Assembly: GCF_003097515.1 (NCBI RefSeq)
Contig: NZ_CP029188.1
Span: 5,033,001-5,097,000 of the forward strand
Reading direction: 5' to 3'
Source of the DNA: Streptomyces tirandamycinicus
Lineage (GTDB): Bacteria; Actinomycetota; Actinomycetes; Streptomycetales; Streptomycetaceae
Length of the DNA stretch: 64,000 nucleotides
Shown here: in pieces, positions 51,195 through 59,741 of the stretch
Position numbering within the stretch: position 1 is the stretch's first letter
Layout of the letters: every line of letters starts with the position of its first letter
The notes under the pieces: generated by a model
Databases searched by the model: none
What the model was told of the DNA's origin: nothing
Seen by the model: the letters and a program-made list of their open reading frames with translations, nothing else
Made by a program: the position numbers and the translations under genes

Positions 51195-51632
51195 TGTTCA
51201 GCGTGAGAGGGTGAGCGCTTCTTGTACCAGGCGGTGACGGCCTCCACGATGTAGCCGAGGTTCTGCTCACGCATGACCAGCCCGCGTACAGGGTCCAGCA
51301 TCATGGCGACCCCCGCTGGCCCTGCGGACCTCGAGGCACCCTGAAAGCTACCGCAGGATACTTGTTCCCTGGTGTCCGAGCTAGGACTCCGGGGCCGATG
51401 TGCAGCGTCCCGAATCGGGCCGGAGCGGAGCCCCCTCGACGTCGACGGGCCCCTCTTCCACTTCTGATCACCAAGGCGCCGGCCCGTCCGCGTCGCCGTA
51501 GTCGGCATAACTGTGACGCTGCCTGCTTCAATGTTTGGTTCCGGAAGCCTGAAGAGCAGGCTCCTGTGCGGCGTATCCGCACGGGAGCCTGGGGCCGCTG
51601 CCTAGGGTGCGGCGACTGTTACCGGGGCCGGT
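51195..51632. other. gene-free interval
   Basis: About 440 bases. A minus frame here contains MLDPVRGLVMREQNLGYI but lacks a start with ribosome site and any family match; no credible gene. Confidence 0.4.
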
Positions 51633-53189
51633 TCAGCTTCGACGGTGGCGCTTCTCGGCGCGGGCGCGCTCCACGGCCGCCCGGTGAGTCTCCTCAGTCG
51701 TGGAGCGAACCTGGGGCATATCGATGCGCCGGCGTTCCGCGGTCTGTTCCTGGTGAACGAACTCGGGCTCGCGTGATGTCCAACGGCGTGGCAGGTCCTG
51801 CTGCGGGCCTGGTGCGTAGCGATCCAGCCCCCACCTGCTGGTGAGGTCGGCCCGCCTGGCTTCCCGAGCCAGCTCGGCCTCCGCCGCGAGGCGCGCGGCT
51901 TCGCGGCGTCGTTCCTGTTCGTGCAGCGCGGCCTCCCGATCGTCCAGGTCCACTGGGGCGGGGGAGGCCGCCATGGTGCGGGCTCGCTCGGCCACGGCGG
52001 TGGCGACGTTGTCCCACCTGGTGACGTGGTCTGCCTGGGCGACGGTGGGCCGGCGGCCGCCGTGGCCGTGAGTGTCCCGGCGGGCGTTGATCAGGCGCCA
52101 CAGCCTCCATGCAGCCAGGCGGCCCACGTCGTCCACTCCAGCCACGCTGCTGGACAGCAGGTCGACCAGTTCGCCCTCGGTGGAGCGGCGTAGTGCAATC
52201 CGGACCGTGCGCTGCAGGTCGGACCACGCGGAACCGCTGTGCCAGTGCCCAAGTTCGTCCCAGTGCCCGGAGGGCAAAAGAACTTTCCCGTGCCCCAGTT
52301 GGGCCCTCCAGGCGTGCCAGGCTCGCCGGATGACCCTGTCTGCGACGGCGTGCGGGTCGTCCCCAGACAGGAAGGCGGATGCTGTTCTAGGTGCCGCCGA
52401 AGGCGTCGTTTTTGTTTGTCCCATCTTGTTTGGCCAGCTCAGCCCCCTACTACCTGTAGAGAAAAGACCAGATAGTGGTGAAACCTCCTTCGCGTTAAGA
52501 GGGGACGCTTTGCCATTGGTCATCAGTCGTTGAGTCAGGGACTCGGCCCGGTCTCGGTCCACCACGGCCCAGCACCGCAGATCTTGTGGTCCTGACTGCT
52601 TCCCCATGGCCATGGCAGAGCGGCGGATGGCTTCGGCGGCGAGCGCGGCCGGTGAGTTGGCCGGGTGCTCCCAGCGAGGGGCGGCGGCCAGCTCGGAAGC
52701 GGTGCCCTCGTCCACGGGGATGACGGCTGGTTCATCGGACAGCACCGCGGCGGCGTCGGTGAGGCGCCCGTACTGGGTGTCCTCGTGCGGGTCCTCGACT
52801 TCCGGGAGGTCCCAGACTTTTAGCCGCTGGGCCAGGTCGTCCGGGAGGTCACAGGGGATGGCGTCGGTCCGCAGGACGAGGGCATAGACGGCCCGCCGGC
52901 CGGGGGCCGGGGCCACCACTCTGGCGGCGAAGCCGTGCCGGTACAGGCCCTTCAGGTCGTCCCAGAAGCGGTCTTCTCCTACGCCGAACTGCCAGGCGTA
53001 GCGGGCGGCCAGCGTCATGCCGCCGTCTGTGCGGCCCGTGCCCCACTGACCGACCACGCGGCCGGTGGCGGGGTCCAGCTCCTGCTGCGAGAGGAACCGA
53101 GCCAGGCGGAATTTCGTCGCGGGCAGCAAGCCTCGCCCGTAGGACAGCTCCGCCACCCGGTACCACATGGTCAGAGTGATCTCGGGCAT
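51633..53189 (-). CDS. large plasmid-type protein, unknown (possible replication/partition)
   Basis: 518 residues if started at the ATG of MPEITLTMWYRVAEL (53189); the frame continues to 53363 but the preceding residues are low complexity and no ribosome site was found for either. N-terminal domain: KFRLARFLSQQELDPATGRV, GVGEDRFWDDLKGLYRHGF, winged-helix-like, resembling helix-turn-helix replication proteins. Middle: RRAWHAWRAQLGHGKVLLPS. C-terminus: long charged coiled-coil with REAALHEQERRREAARLA. No catalytic motif recognised. Size and domain order fit actinobacterial plasmid-borne DNA-binding proteins. Confidence 0.55.
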   Translation of the reverse strand: MPEITLTMWYRVAELSYGRGLLPATKFRLARFLSQQELDPATGRVVGQWGTGRTDGGMTLAARYAWQFGVGEDRFWDDLKGLYRHGFAARVVAPAPGRRAVYALVLRTDAIPCDLPDDLAQRLKVWDLPEVEDPHEDTQYGRLTDAAAVLSDEPAVIPVDEGTASELAAAPRWEHPANSPAALAAEAIRRSAMAMGKQSGPQDLRCWAVVDRDRAESLTQRLMTNGKASPLNAKEVSPLSGLFSTGSRGLSWPNKMGQTKTTPSAAPRTASAFLSGDDPHAVADRVIRRAWHAWRAQLGHGKVLLPSGHWDELGHWHSGSAWSDLQRTVRIALRRSTEGELVDLLSSSVAGVDDVGRLAAWRLWRLINARRDTHGHGGRRPTVAQADHVTRWDNVATAVAERARTMAASPAPVDLDDREAALHEQERRREAARLAAEAELAREARRADLTSRWGLDRYAPGPQQDLPRRWTSREPEFVHQEQTAERRRIDMPQVRSTTEETHRAAVERARAEKRHRRS

Positions 53190-53510
53190 GCGGAGGACAG
53201 CGACGGGTTCCCGGTCCAGCGACGGCCGCGTGACCTGCGCCGACCCCGACTGTGCGGACACACCGGATTCAGGGCGCACTGGGCTGCCATCGCAGCGATG
53301 GGCTACGATGTTGATGCTCCTGGAGCTAGTTCTGGGAGACACGAAGGCCTGGCCCCGGACCACGTCCGGCGCCTGAAAGGGCCTTACATATGGGAATAGG
53401 GACTTCTCAGACGTCTGCCGCCAAGCTCTGAATGAGGTGGTCCCGCCGGACGAAGCGGTGCCCTGATCTGACGTTTCGGGTCAGGGCTTTTGCGCGTCCG
53501 GACGTTGTCG

Positions 53511-53771
53511 TCATCCGGTCTGTGGCAACTCCTCGCTGTCGTGCAGAGCTGTCTTGTGCGAGTGCCTTGCCTTGCGGCGGGCTTCCCTCTTGTGCAGCTC
53601 GGTGAGGGCTTCCCTGAGCACTTCGGCGCCTGAGATGCCCATGTCGTTCACCAGCTCCTCGTACAAGCCGCGTACGTAGTCGCCGGGCTTAAGCATCACG
53701 GTGGCGCGCAACGCCTTGTCCGCAGGGAAGACTCCCGTCCGGCCTGGTTGCTGTCGTCCTCGTACTGCCAT
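53511..53771 (-). CDS. ribbon-helix-helix-like DNA-binding protein
   Basis: 86 residues from ATG 53771. A basic start MAVRGRQQPGRTGVF, a strand ALRATVMLKPGDYVRGLYEE, then two helices LVNDMGISGAEVLREALTEL and a lysine/arginine-rich tail. Size and order match RHH proteins used as plasmid copy or partition regulators. Lies between the conjugation cluster and the large unknown gene. Upstream frame to 53888 is not supported. Confidence 0.6.
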   Translation of the reverse strand: MAVRGRQQPGRTGVFPADKALRATVMLKPGDYVRGLYEELVNDMGISGAEVLREALTELHKREARRKARHSHKTALHDSEELPQTG

Positions 53772-53884
53772 GGCCAAGATCCTAGCGGCGTCGGGACAGG
53801 TGTGGTCCACACTTTCGCGCGTGTCTTGCGACTTCCTTGTGGCAGAACAGGGCACTTGTCGACTTCCCCGTAGCCGGTTCAGTC

Positions 53885-54775
53885 TCAAAAACCCCGAGAT
53901 TGCGGGGCTGTAGGGCCCTCGGAGAGTTTCGCAAGTCGTCGTTGTACGTCCGCAAGTGCGCCACTCTTTCGGGTGACACGAGTACGGAGACTCAGTAGCT
54001 CGGTGCCCAACTCGCGTGCTTTGTCTGGCTCGATGACGAGGTGCCAGGCGTGGTGGGCGCGATCGACAGCCTCGACGACTTCAGGGTGGTCTGGGGGCTG
54101 GGTTGCGGTGAGGCGGACTACTGCGCCCTGCAGCCACAGCTGGCAGGCCCGGTAGGCGGCGCCTTCCTGCAGGGCGAGGAACGCGCGGACCTCGATCCAG
54201 TGGGCCACTTCGGCGGAAGCTGGCCCATGGCTGCGGAGGGCCGCCTGCTCGCAGGCGGCTGCGATGGCTGCGGCCTCGCGGTGGCGGCCGGCCTGGCTAG
54301 CCTCGGTGATGGCCCGGTGGGGGTCGTCCTCGATGGAAGCCGCTGGCGGGGCCTCTGCTCTCGGTGCGGGGACGAGGTGCTGCTGTTGGCGAGCTTGGGC
54401 CTGGGCGAGCAGCTGCTGGACTCCGGAGAGAACAGGTCGCTCCTCTACCGGAACTTTGTCGGCAGGAACGGAGGCTGCCTCCTCGGTGCGGGCCTGGCGG
54501 TCCTTCTTGCGGGGTTTGGTCGGGCGGCCTGCTTCGGTGACGGTGCTGTCCGGGGCGATGGTGACGGGCCAGGCGGTGCCGTCTGCGTCGACTGCTTCAG
54601 CGCGTACGGGGCGGGGTGGGCGGAGGACGGCGGCGAGTTGGGCGACCGCGTTCACGGCGCTGGCGCGGTCGGGGAATGTGTCCTTGGGGGCGGCGGGGCC
54701 GGTGATGGTGACGGTGCCGTCCTGGTCGGCGGTGAGCTTGTAGAGCGGCCATGCCGGTACGTCGGTGATGGTCAC
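53885..54775 (-). CDS. hypothetical protein of the conjugation cluster
   Basis: 296 residues. N-terminal beta-rich WPLYKLTADQDGTVTITGP, a disordered middle (Ala/Pro/Arg), then a helical C-terminus with repeated-helix appearance (AITEASQAGRHREAAAIAAACEQ, AAYRACQLWLQGAVVRLTA, HHAWHLVIEPDKARELGTEL), TPR-like. Gap to the next gene upstream is 12 bases, so it is part of the same minus-strand operon as the lipoprotein and transglycosylase. Probably an accessory factor of transfer. Not recognised. Confidence 0.6.
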   Translation of the reverse strand: MTITDVPAWPLYKLTADQDGTVTITGPAAPKDTFPDRASAVNAVAQLAAVLRPPRPVRAEAVDADGTAWPVTIAPDSTVTEAGRPTKPRKKDRQARTEEAASVPADKVPVEERPVLSGVQQLLAQAQARQQQHLVPAPRAEAPPAASIEDDPHRAITEASQAGRHREAAAIAAACEQAALRSHGPASAEVAHWIEVRAFLALQEGAAYRACQLWLQGAVVRLTATQPPDHPEVVEAVDRAHHAWHLVIEPDKARELGTELLSLRTRVTRKSGALADVQRRLAKLSEGPTAPQSRGF

Positions 54776-54787
54776 AGCGGTCTCCTC

Positions 54788-55441
54788 CTACTGCAGCGAC
54801 AGTGAGCTGAGGCGCCACAGTGCGCCGGCCTGGGCCCGGGTGAGCTCTACGAATGCCGTGTATTCCTCGGCCGGGCCTTTCCATCCGTCGCGGCCGTGGG
54901 GGGTGATGGCGACGATCCACTGCCGGTAGGCGGTGGTGGGGGTGTCGGCTGGGCGGCCTGCCTCGTCGGCCGCGGTGAGTGCCACCGTGGTGTACGCGCG
55001 GTGCTGGGTCCAGCTGGTCCAGGTGGCGCCGGGGCCGGCGTGGGTGGTGGCTGAGCGGAGCTGGGCGGCGAAGGCGGGGGTGCACCATCCGGCGTCGGCG
55101 GTCCTGATGGAGGCCTCGGTGCGGGAGTCGTCGGTGATGGTGTCGTAGGTCATGAGGGCTGTGAGGGCGCCTCGGGAGACGGCGCCGGCGTCGGTCTGGT
55201 CGATGCCGGCGGGGGAGGGGATGCCGCCGTGCGGCTGCTGGATCCGGGCGTGGGAGCGGGCCGGGGCGGGGGTGGGTCTGGCCGGTTCGGGGTACGGTCC
55301 GACTCCGGTCGGGGCGGGGCTCTTCGGCTCGGCCGGTGGTGCTCCGGCCGCGGGTTCGCTGCTGCTGGAGCTGGTGCATCCGGCGGCGAGCACGGCGGCC
55401 AGGACCAGGGGCAGGGCGCGGGCGATACGGCGGGGCGTCAT
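54788..55441 (-). CDS. lipoprotein of the conjugation cluster (NTF2/TcpC-like)
   Basis: 217 residues, ATG 55441 overlapping the preceding stop by 4 bases. Signal with LAAGC lipobox, cysteine at residue 22, a Pro/Ser linker, then a compact domain with ALTALMTYDTITDDSRTEAS, HRAYTTVALTAADEAG and WRLSSLSLQ. This is the strand order of NTF2-like VirB8/TcpC-type proteins that sit outside the membrane in Gram-positive transfer systems. Would anchor the transfer channel on the outside of the membrane. Confidence 0.6.
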   Translation of the reverse strand: MTPRRIARALPLVLAAVLAAGCTSSSSSEPAAGAPPAEPKSPAPTGVGPYPEPARPTPAPARSHARIQQPHGGIPSPAGIDQTDAGAVSRGALTALMTYDTITDDSRTEASIRTADAGWCTPAFAAQLRSATTHAGPGATWTSWTQHRAYTTVALTAADEAGRPADTPTTAYRQWIVAITPHGRDGWKGPAEEYTAFVELTRAQAGALWRLSSLSLQ

Positions 55442-56454
55442 CCGAATCTCCGGATCGTCTGGGGCTTGCTGGCGTAGTAGCCATCACCGAGTCGGGCAGT
55501 GGATACGGTCTGGCCGGTGCGGGGGGCGTGGAGGATCTGCCCGTCTCCTATGTAGATGGCCACGTGGTCCCAGCTCGCGCCGTTGAGCCGGAAGCCGATG
55601 ATGTCGCCGGGGCGGAGGTCGTCGCGGGTGACGGGCTTGCCCTGGGTGACCTGTGCCTGGGAGGTCCGGCCGATCGTGAGCTTTCCGCCGGATGCGTGGT
55701 AGACGGCGTACTGGACCAGCGATGAGCAGTCGAATCCGCGGGTGCCGGCGCCGTGGGCGACGCCGAAGCTGGGGCCGTTGATGGTGCCTCCGCCCCATGA
55801 GTAGGGGGTGCCGGTCCAGCGCTGGGCGTGGGCGACGACGCGGGCGCCGAACGGTCCGGCGGGCTCCTCGATGGTGACGGAGTATTTGGCGACGCGGCGG
55901 AGGATGCGGGCGACGTATGCCTGTGTCTCGGCGTACGGGGGGATGCCGCGGTATTGCTCGACGGCGCCGGGTCCTGCGTTGTAGGCGGCGAGCATGAGGC
56001 GCCGTACGTCGGTGTTCTTGATCTTGTAGCTTCGGACCTTCTCGGCGAGCCAGCAGTCGTAGCGGGCCTGGGTCATGATGGCGTCGGCCGGGCTGAACGG
56101 GTCGGCCGTGCCGTTGTTGTCGGCGTCCACTCCCCAGGTGTCCCAGGTGCCGGGCATGAACTGGCTCAGCCCCTGGGCGCCTACGGGTGATCGCGCTGTG
56201 GGGTTCCAGCCGGACTCGGCTTCAATCTGTGCGGCGATGAGTGCCGGGGACACGTCCGCGCACGTTTTCCCGGCCTGCAGGATCCAGTCCCGGTAGGCGG
56301 CGGGCACTGCTTCGACGTTGAGGCCGAGTCCTCCCTGGCCGCCGGGGGCGTTGTCCTGTTCGTCGATGCTGCCGCCGGTGATTGCGGTGGCGATCAGTGC
56401 GAGGGCGGTGCCGCCGGCGGCGAGTAGGGCGGCCGGGGCGCCTTTGATGCTCAC
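55438..56454 (-). CDS. lytic transglycosylase fused to NlpC/P60 endopeptidase
   Basis: 338 residues. N-terminal signal/anchor near 8-28; SLT lysozyme-like domain with IEAESGWNPTARSPVGAQGL and SQFMPGTWDTWG (catalytic glutamate near 80) up to residue 190; NlpC/P60 domain with FDCSSLVQYAVYH (catalytic cysteine near 250) and WDHVAIYIGDG (histidine). This is the two-domain wall hydrolase that opens peptidoglycan for Gram-positive conjugation (TcpG/VirB1-like). First gene of the minus operon; divergent from the channel genes. A good match to transfer-associated wall hydrolases. Confidence 0.9.
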   Translation of the reverse strand: MSIKGAPAALLAAGGTALALIATAITGGSIDEQDNAPGGQGGLGLNVEAVPAAYRDWILQAGKTCADVSPALIAAQIEAESGWNPTARSPVGAQGLSQFMPGTWDTWGVDADNNGTADPFSPADAIMTQARYDCWLAEKVRSYKIKNTDVRRLMLAAYNAGPGAVEQYRGIPPYAETQAYVARILRRVAKYSVTIEEPAGPFGARVVAHAQRWTGTPYSWGGGTINGPSFGVAHGAGTRGFDCSSLVQYAVYHASGGKLTIGRTSQAQVTQGKPVTRDDLRPGDIIGFRLNGASWDHVAIYIGDGQILHAPRTGQTVSTARLGDGYYASKPQTIRRFG

Positions 56455-56631
56455 TGCGTCCCCCCGGACTTTGCTTCAGGTTCGTCACTGCGAATCTGGC
56501 CCATTGTCGTTCCCCCCTGATATGACGTCTCATCATGCCCGAACAGGCGTCATGTTCGCTTTGCACAAAGGAAGTTGACCAACTTATCGGGTCTGGGAGA
56601 CTGTGACCTTTTGTAAAGGCAAGGGGGGCCT
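56455..56631. promoter_or_regulatory. divergent promoter region of the conjugation cluster
   Basis: 177 AT-richer bases between the two divergent transfer operons. It has the palindrome AAGTTGACCAACTT at 56572-56585, overlapping TTGACC (56575-56580), a -35-like hexamer. One regulator bound here could control both operons. Confidence 0.5.
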
Positions 56632-57231
56632 GTGGTGACCAATCCCTGGGTGACGCGCGAGAGAGACGCGGGCACTGCACAGAGCGTGCCTCCTGAGACG
56701 GCGGAGACGGCTCGGGAGCCTGCCCGTCCTGTGGGGCCTCAGCCGGGTGGCGTCACGGCGCCGCCGCAGGGGCTGCCGCTGCAGTCGGCCCGCGGGGCGC
56801 GCTGGTGGTGGCTGGGCTGCCACGGCGGGGCCGGGGTGACCTCTCTCAGTGCCGTGGTGCCCGGGGGCAGTGATGCGGCCCGCTGCTGGCCCGTGCCGCC
56901 GATGGGCCCGCTGCAGCGCGTGGTCCTGGTGGCTCGCTCGCACGCCTCGGGCCTGCTGGCGGCTCAACTCGCCGGACGGCAGTGGGCGTCCGGGTCCGTG
57001 CCGGGGGTGGAGGTGCTGGGCCTGGTCGTCGTCGCCGACGCTCCCGGCAAGCTGCCCGCCCCCCTGCGTGATCTTCAAAAGCTCGTCTCGGGCGGCTTCC
57101 CCCGCACGTGGACGGTTCCCTGGGCCGAGTCGTGGCGGCTGGGCCGGCCGCCCGTCGACGCCGCACCCCGCGAGCTGGCCCGGCTGGCTCGCGATCTGCA
57201 GACACTCACCGAATCGGGGGTCCCCCAATGA
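56632..57231 (+). CDS. DUF6668-type protein with degenerate P-loop, conjugation cluster
   Basis: 199 residues, GTG 56632 after AAGGGGGG (GTG 56635 possible). After a disordered 50-residue start, WWWLGCHGGAGVTSLSAVVP resembles the P-loop of MinD/ParA-like ATPases but lacks the conserved lysine (GGAGVTS instead of GGxGKT), then RVVLVARSHASGLLAA, LGLVVVADAPGKLP. Such proteins head Streptomyces SCO6880-type transfer clusters. It may regulate or spatially place the transfer machine. Stop overlaps the next start by 4 bases. Confidence 0.65.
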   Translation: MVTNPWVTRERDAGTAQSVPPETAETAREPARPVGPQPGGVTAPPQGLPLQSARGARWWWLGCHGGAGVTSLSAVVPGGSDAARCWPVPPMGPLQRVVLVARSHASGLLAAQLAGRQWASGSVPGVEVLGLVVVADAPGKLPAPLRDLQKLVSGGFPRTWTVPWAESWRLGRPPVDAAPRELARLARDLQTLTESGVPQ

Positions 57232-57524
57232 TCGACACCCTGCACGTCCTCGCGGACGCGGGCCAGCAGGCCCTCCTCGCGGCGCCCGACCCGTCCAAGG
57301 GCGCGGGGAACCCGCCCGGTTGGGACAAGCTCACGACCGTGTTGCACTGGGTGTTTCAGGTGGTCACGGTGCTGTGCGTCGCCGGCGTGCTCATCGTCGG
57401 CGGACGTATGGCGGTCACCTACCGCCGCGGTGACGGCGGAGAGCACATGGGCGGTCTCGCGGCCGTGATGTTCGCGTGCGTGCTGGTCGGCAGCGCGTCG
57501 GCGCTCGTCACGGCCCTGACCTGA
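57228..57524 (+). CDS. small membrane protein, pilin/VirB2-like candidate
   Basis: 98 residues, ATG 57228 overlapping the preceding stop. A long soluble start with LHVLADAGQQALLAAPDP, then two transmembrane helices (VLHWVFQVVTVLCVAGVLIVG and AAVMFACVLVGSASALVTAL) separated by a short loop RMAVTYRRGDGGEHMGG. Size, helices and place match VirB2/TrbC-like or PrgI-type membrane subunits. Confidence 0.65.
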   Translation: MIDTLHVLADAGQQALLAAPDPSKGAGNPPGWDKLTTVLHWVFQVVTVLCVAGVLIVGGRMAVTYRRGDGGEHMGGLAAVMFACVLVGSASALVTALT

Positions 57525-57540
57525 GAGCGGGGCCCGGGTG

Positions 57541-58290
57541 ATGAGCGAGCGTTCCTCCGCACGGACCGACGGCGGCCAGTCCAGCCCGTTCTCCTCGCGC
57601 ATGTGGCAGGCGAGCGGCCTCTTCCTCGCGGTGTTGGTCGTGATGGGCGTGGTCGTCGTCCTCACGACCGGCGACCGATCCTCGAGCAACGATGCGGCGC
57701 CCGGGTCGGGTGCCGCATCCTCGTCTCCGTCCTCGCCCGGTGCCGGGGCGGACGGCGGCTGCCCGGAGCTGGCTGCCTCCGGTTCGGTGCCGCGTACGGC
57801 GCCGGCGGCGGAGTGGCAGCTCGTCCGCAGCGCGGCCGTGCCGGTCTCCAAGGAAGCGGGCCCCGCCGTGGTGGAGGGTGACGTGGCGCGGTGCTACGCG
57901 CACTCCCCCACGGGTGCGCTCTTCGCGGCCGCGCAGATCGGCACCCGGTACCTGGTCGCCGACGACTGGCAGACGGTGGTCAAGGAGCAGACGTACGGCG
58001 ACGGCCAGCAGCTGCTGCTAGAGAAGCGGGCGGAGTTCGAGAAGAGCCAGCCCTCCGTGGCGCCCGTGCCGGGCGAGCTGGGCCAGATCGCGGGCTTCCA
58101 GTACGTGACCTACACCCCGGATACCGCGGTCCTGCAGGTGGTGACGCGGTTCGGGAGCGGGGTGCTGCAGGCGTCCACGCTGACCCTGCGCTGGCAGGGC
58201 GGGGACTGGCAGCTGGAGATTCCGGCGGTCAGTCCTCCGCAGCGCACAGTGGACGACCTGTCCGGCTACGTCCCGTGGGGCGGTGTGTAG
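57541..58290 (+). CDS. VirB8-like membrane-anchored protein
   Basis: 249 residues (ATG 57541; GTG 57538 also possible). One transmembrane helix near 25-45 (ASGLFLAVLVVMGVVVVLTTG), a Ser/Pro linker, then an outside domain with VEGDVARCYAHSPTGALFAA, TYTPDTAVLQVVTRFG and LTLRWQGGDWQLEIP. The last strands are those of NTF2-like VirB8/TcpC proteins. Partner of the VirB6- and VirB4-like genes that follow. Confidence 0.65.
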   Translation: MSERSSARTDGGQSSPFSSRMWQASGLFLAVLVVMGVVVVLTTGDRSSSNDAAPGSGAASSSPSSPGAGADGGCPELAASGSVPRTAPAAEWQLVRSAAVPVSKEAGPAVVEGDVARCYAHSPTGALFAAAQIGTRYLVADDWQTVVKEQTYGDGQQLLLEKRAEFEKSQPSVAPVPGELGQIAGFQYVTYTPDTAVLQVVTRFGSGVLQASTLTLRWQGGDWQLEIPAVSPPQRTVDDLSGYVPWGGV

Positions 58291-58292
58291 TC

Positions 58293-59741
58293 GTGGGCTG
58301 GTGCGACTTCTGGGAAGAGAACCTGGAGGAATTGCCGGGGTTCGGCACCCCGATAGCCTGCCAGGCCAAGGACGCCGCCAAAGAGGAGATCGCCGAGGCA
58401 GCGGCGTCCGCCTGGGAGGAGATCGTGCACTCCTTCCAGGAGGGCGCGGTCTGGATGGTCAAGGAGCTGGCCCTGGGCTGGCTCCGGGCGGACAGCCCGA
58501 CGCTCGCGCAGGACTCGGGCACGGTCGCGTTCCTGTTCAGCTCCACCCTGGCCATCACGCAATGGCTGGCGGTACTCTCCCTGCTCGTCGCGGCGGGCCA
58601 CATGGCCTGGACGAGACGCGCGGAGCCGGCCCGCGAGGCGGCGGCCGCGATCCTGCGTCTCATCGTCGCCACCTCGGCGGCGGTCGCCGTGGTCAACCTG
58701 CTCGCCAAGGCGGGCGACGCGTTCTCCGTCTGGATCGTCAACCGGTCCCTCGGCTGCCCCGGGGCGGAAGCGACGGACGCCTGCGTGAAGGCGTTCAGCA
58801 GCAAGCTGCTCGACATGACCGCGCTCAACGACGTTGACCAACTCGCGGTCAGCCTCGTGGTGGCGATCCTGCTTCTCCTGAGCGGCCTGGTGCAGCTCAT
58901 CTCGGTGATCGTCCGACAGGCGATGCTGTTCATCCTCGTCGGCACGCTGCCGCTCGCGGCCGCCGCGTCCGGCACCGAGCAGGGCCGGGCCTGGTGGAAG
59001 AAGAGCGTGGGCTGGATCCTGGCGTTCCTCGCCTTCAAACCGACGGCCGCCATCGCCTACGCCGCGGCGTTCTCCCAGTTCTCGACCGGTGACAAGAAGG
59101 ACCTGCTCTCCCAGCTGTACGGCGTCACGCTGCTCATCCTCACCGGCCTCACGCTGCCCGCGCTGATGCGGTTCATCGCCCCGGTGGTGGACCAGGGCGG
59201 CCTCGGCGGAGAAGGAAAGAGCACGTCCAGCATGGCGGCCCGCGTGGCGACGGGGGCCATTGCCCTCAAGACGGGCGGCGCGGCGATGGCCGGGCGTGGA
59301 GCGGCCGCCAGCGGCGCAGCCCGCGCCGGCGGCGGCGCGGGCGGGGCTTCAGGATCGGGTGCCGCGGGCGCGGGTGGTGGCGGGCGCCCTGGCGGTGGCC
59401 GGCCGGGCGGCGCTCCTTCTGGCGGCGGCTCCGGCGGTGGCAGCGGGTCCGGCGGCGGGGCCGCCCCGGCCTCGGCGCCCGCGCCCACTTCTTCGGGGCA
59501 GGGCGCTGCCGGGGCGGTGCCGCGGCAGACGTCCGCTCCCTCGACGTCCGGCGGCAGTTCACGGTCCGCAGGGGCGCCCTCGGGGGCGAAGCCTGGGCCC
59601 CGTGGCGGCGGATCGCCGCCGGCGTCGGCGGCGTCGCGCGGGCCGGGGGGCTCCGGGCGGCCGTCGCCTGCGGGCTCCGCCCCGCCGCACCCGTCCGCAC
59701 GTACTCCCAAGAACGGTGGGGGCCCTCGTGGCAGCAAGTGA
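58293..59741 (+). CDS. VirB6/TrbL-like polytopic membrane protein
   Basis: 482 residues from GTG 58293, 2 bases after the preceding stop. Two N-terminal helices, then about six transmembrane segments (TLAITQWLAVLSLLVAAGHM, LRLIVATSAAVAVVNLLAKA, AVSLVVAILLLLSGLVQLIS, GWILAFLAFKPTAAIAYAAA, GVTLLILTGLTLPALMRFIA), as in TrbL/VirB6 channel proteins. The last 150 residues are a Gly/Ser/Pro/Ala-rich disordered tail. Forms the inner-membrane pore of the transfer system. It overlaps the next gene by 14 bases. Confidence 0.75.
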   Translation: MGWCDFWEENLEELPGFGTPIACQAKDAAKEEIAEAAASAWEEIVHSFQEGAVWMVKELALGWLRADSPTLAQDSGTVAFLFSSTLAITQWLAVLSLLVAAGHMAWTRRAEPAREAAAAILRLIVATSAAVAVVNLLAKAGDAFSVWIVNRSLGCPGAEATDACVKAFSSKLLDMTALNDVDQLAVSLVVAILLLLSGLVQLISVIVRQAMLFILVGTLPLAAAASGTEQGRAWWKKSVGWILAFLAFKPTAAIAYAAAFSQFSTGDKKDLLSQLYGVTLLILTGLTLPALMRFIAPVVDQGGLGGEGKSTSSMAARVATGAIALKTGGAAMAGRGAAASGAARAGGGAGGASGSGAAGAGGGGRPGGGRPGGAPSGGGSGGGSGSGGGAAPASAPAPTSSGQGAAGAVPRQTSAPSTSGGSSRSAGAPSGAKPGPRGGGSPPASAASRGPGGSGRPSPAGSAPPHPSARTPKNGGGPRGSK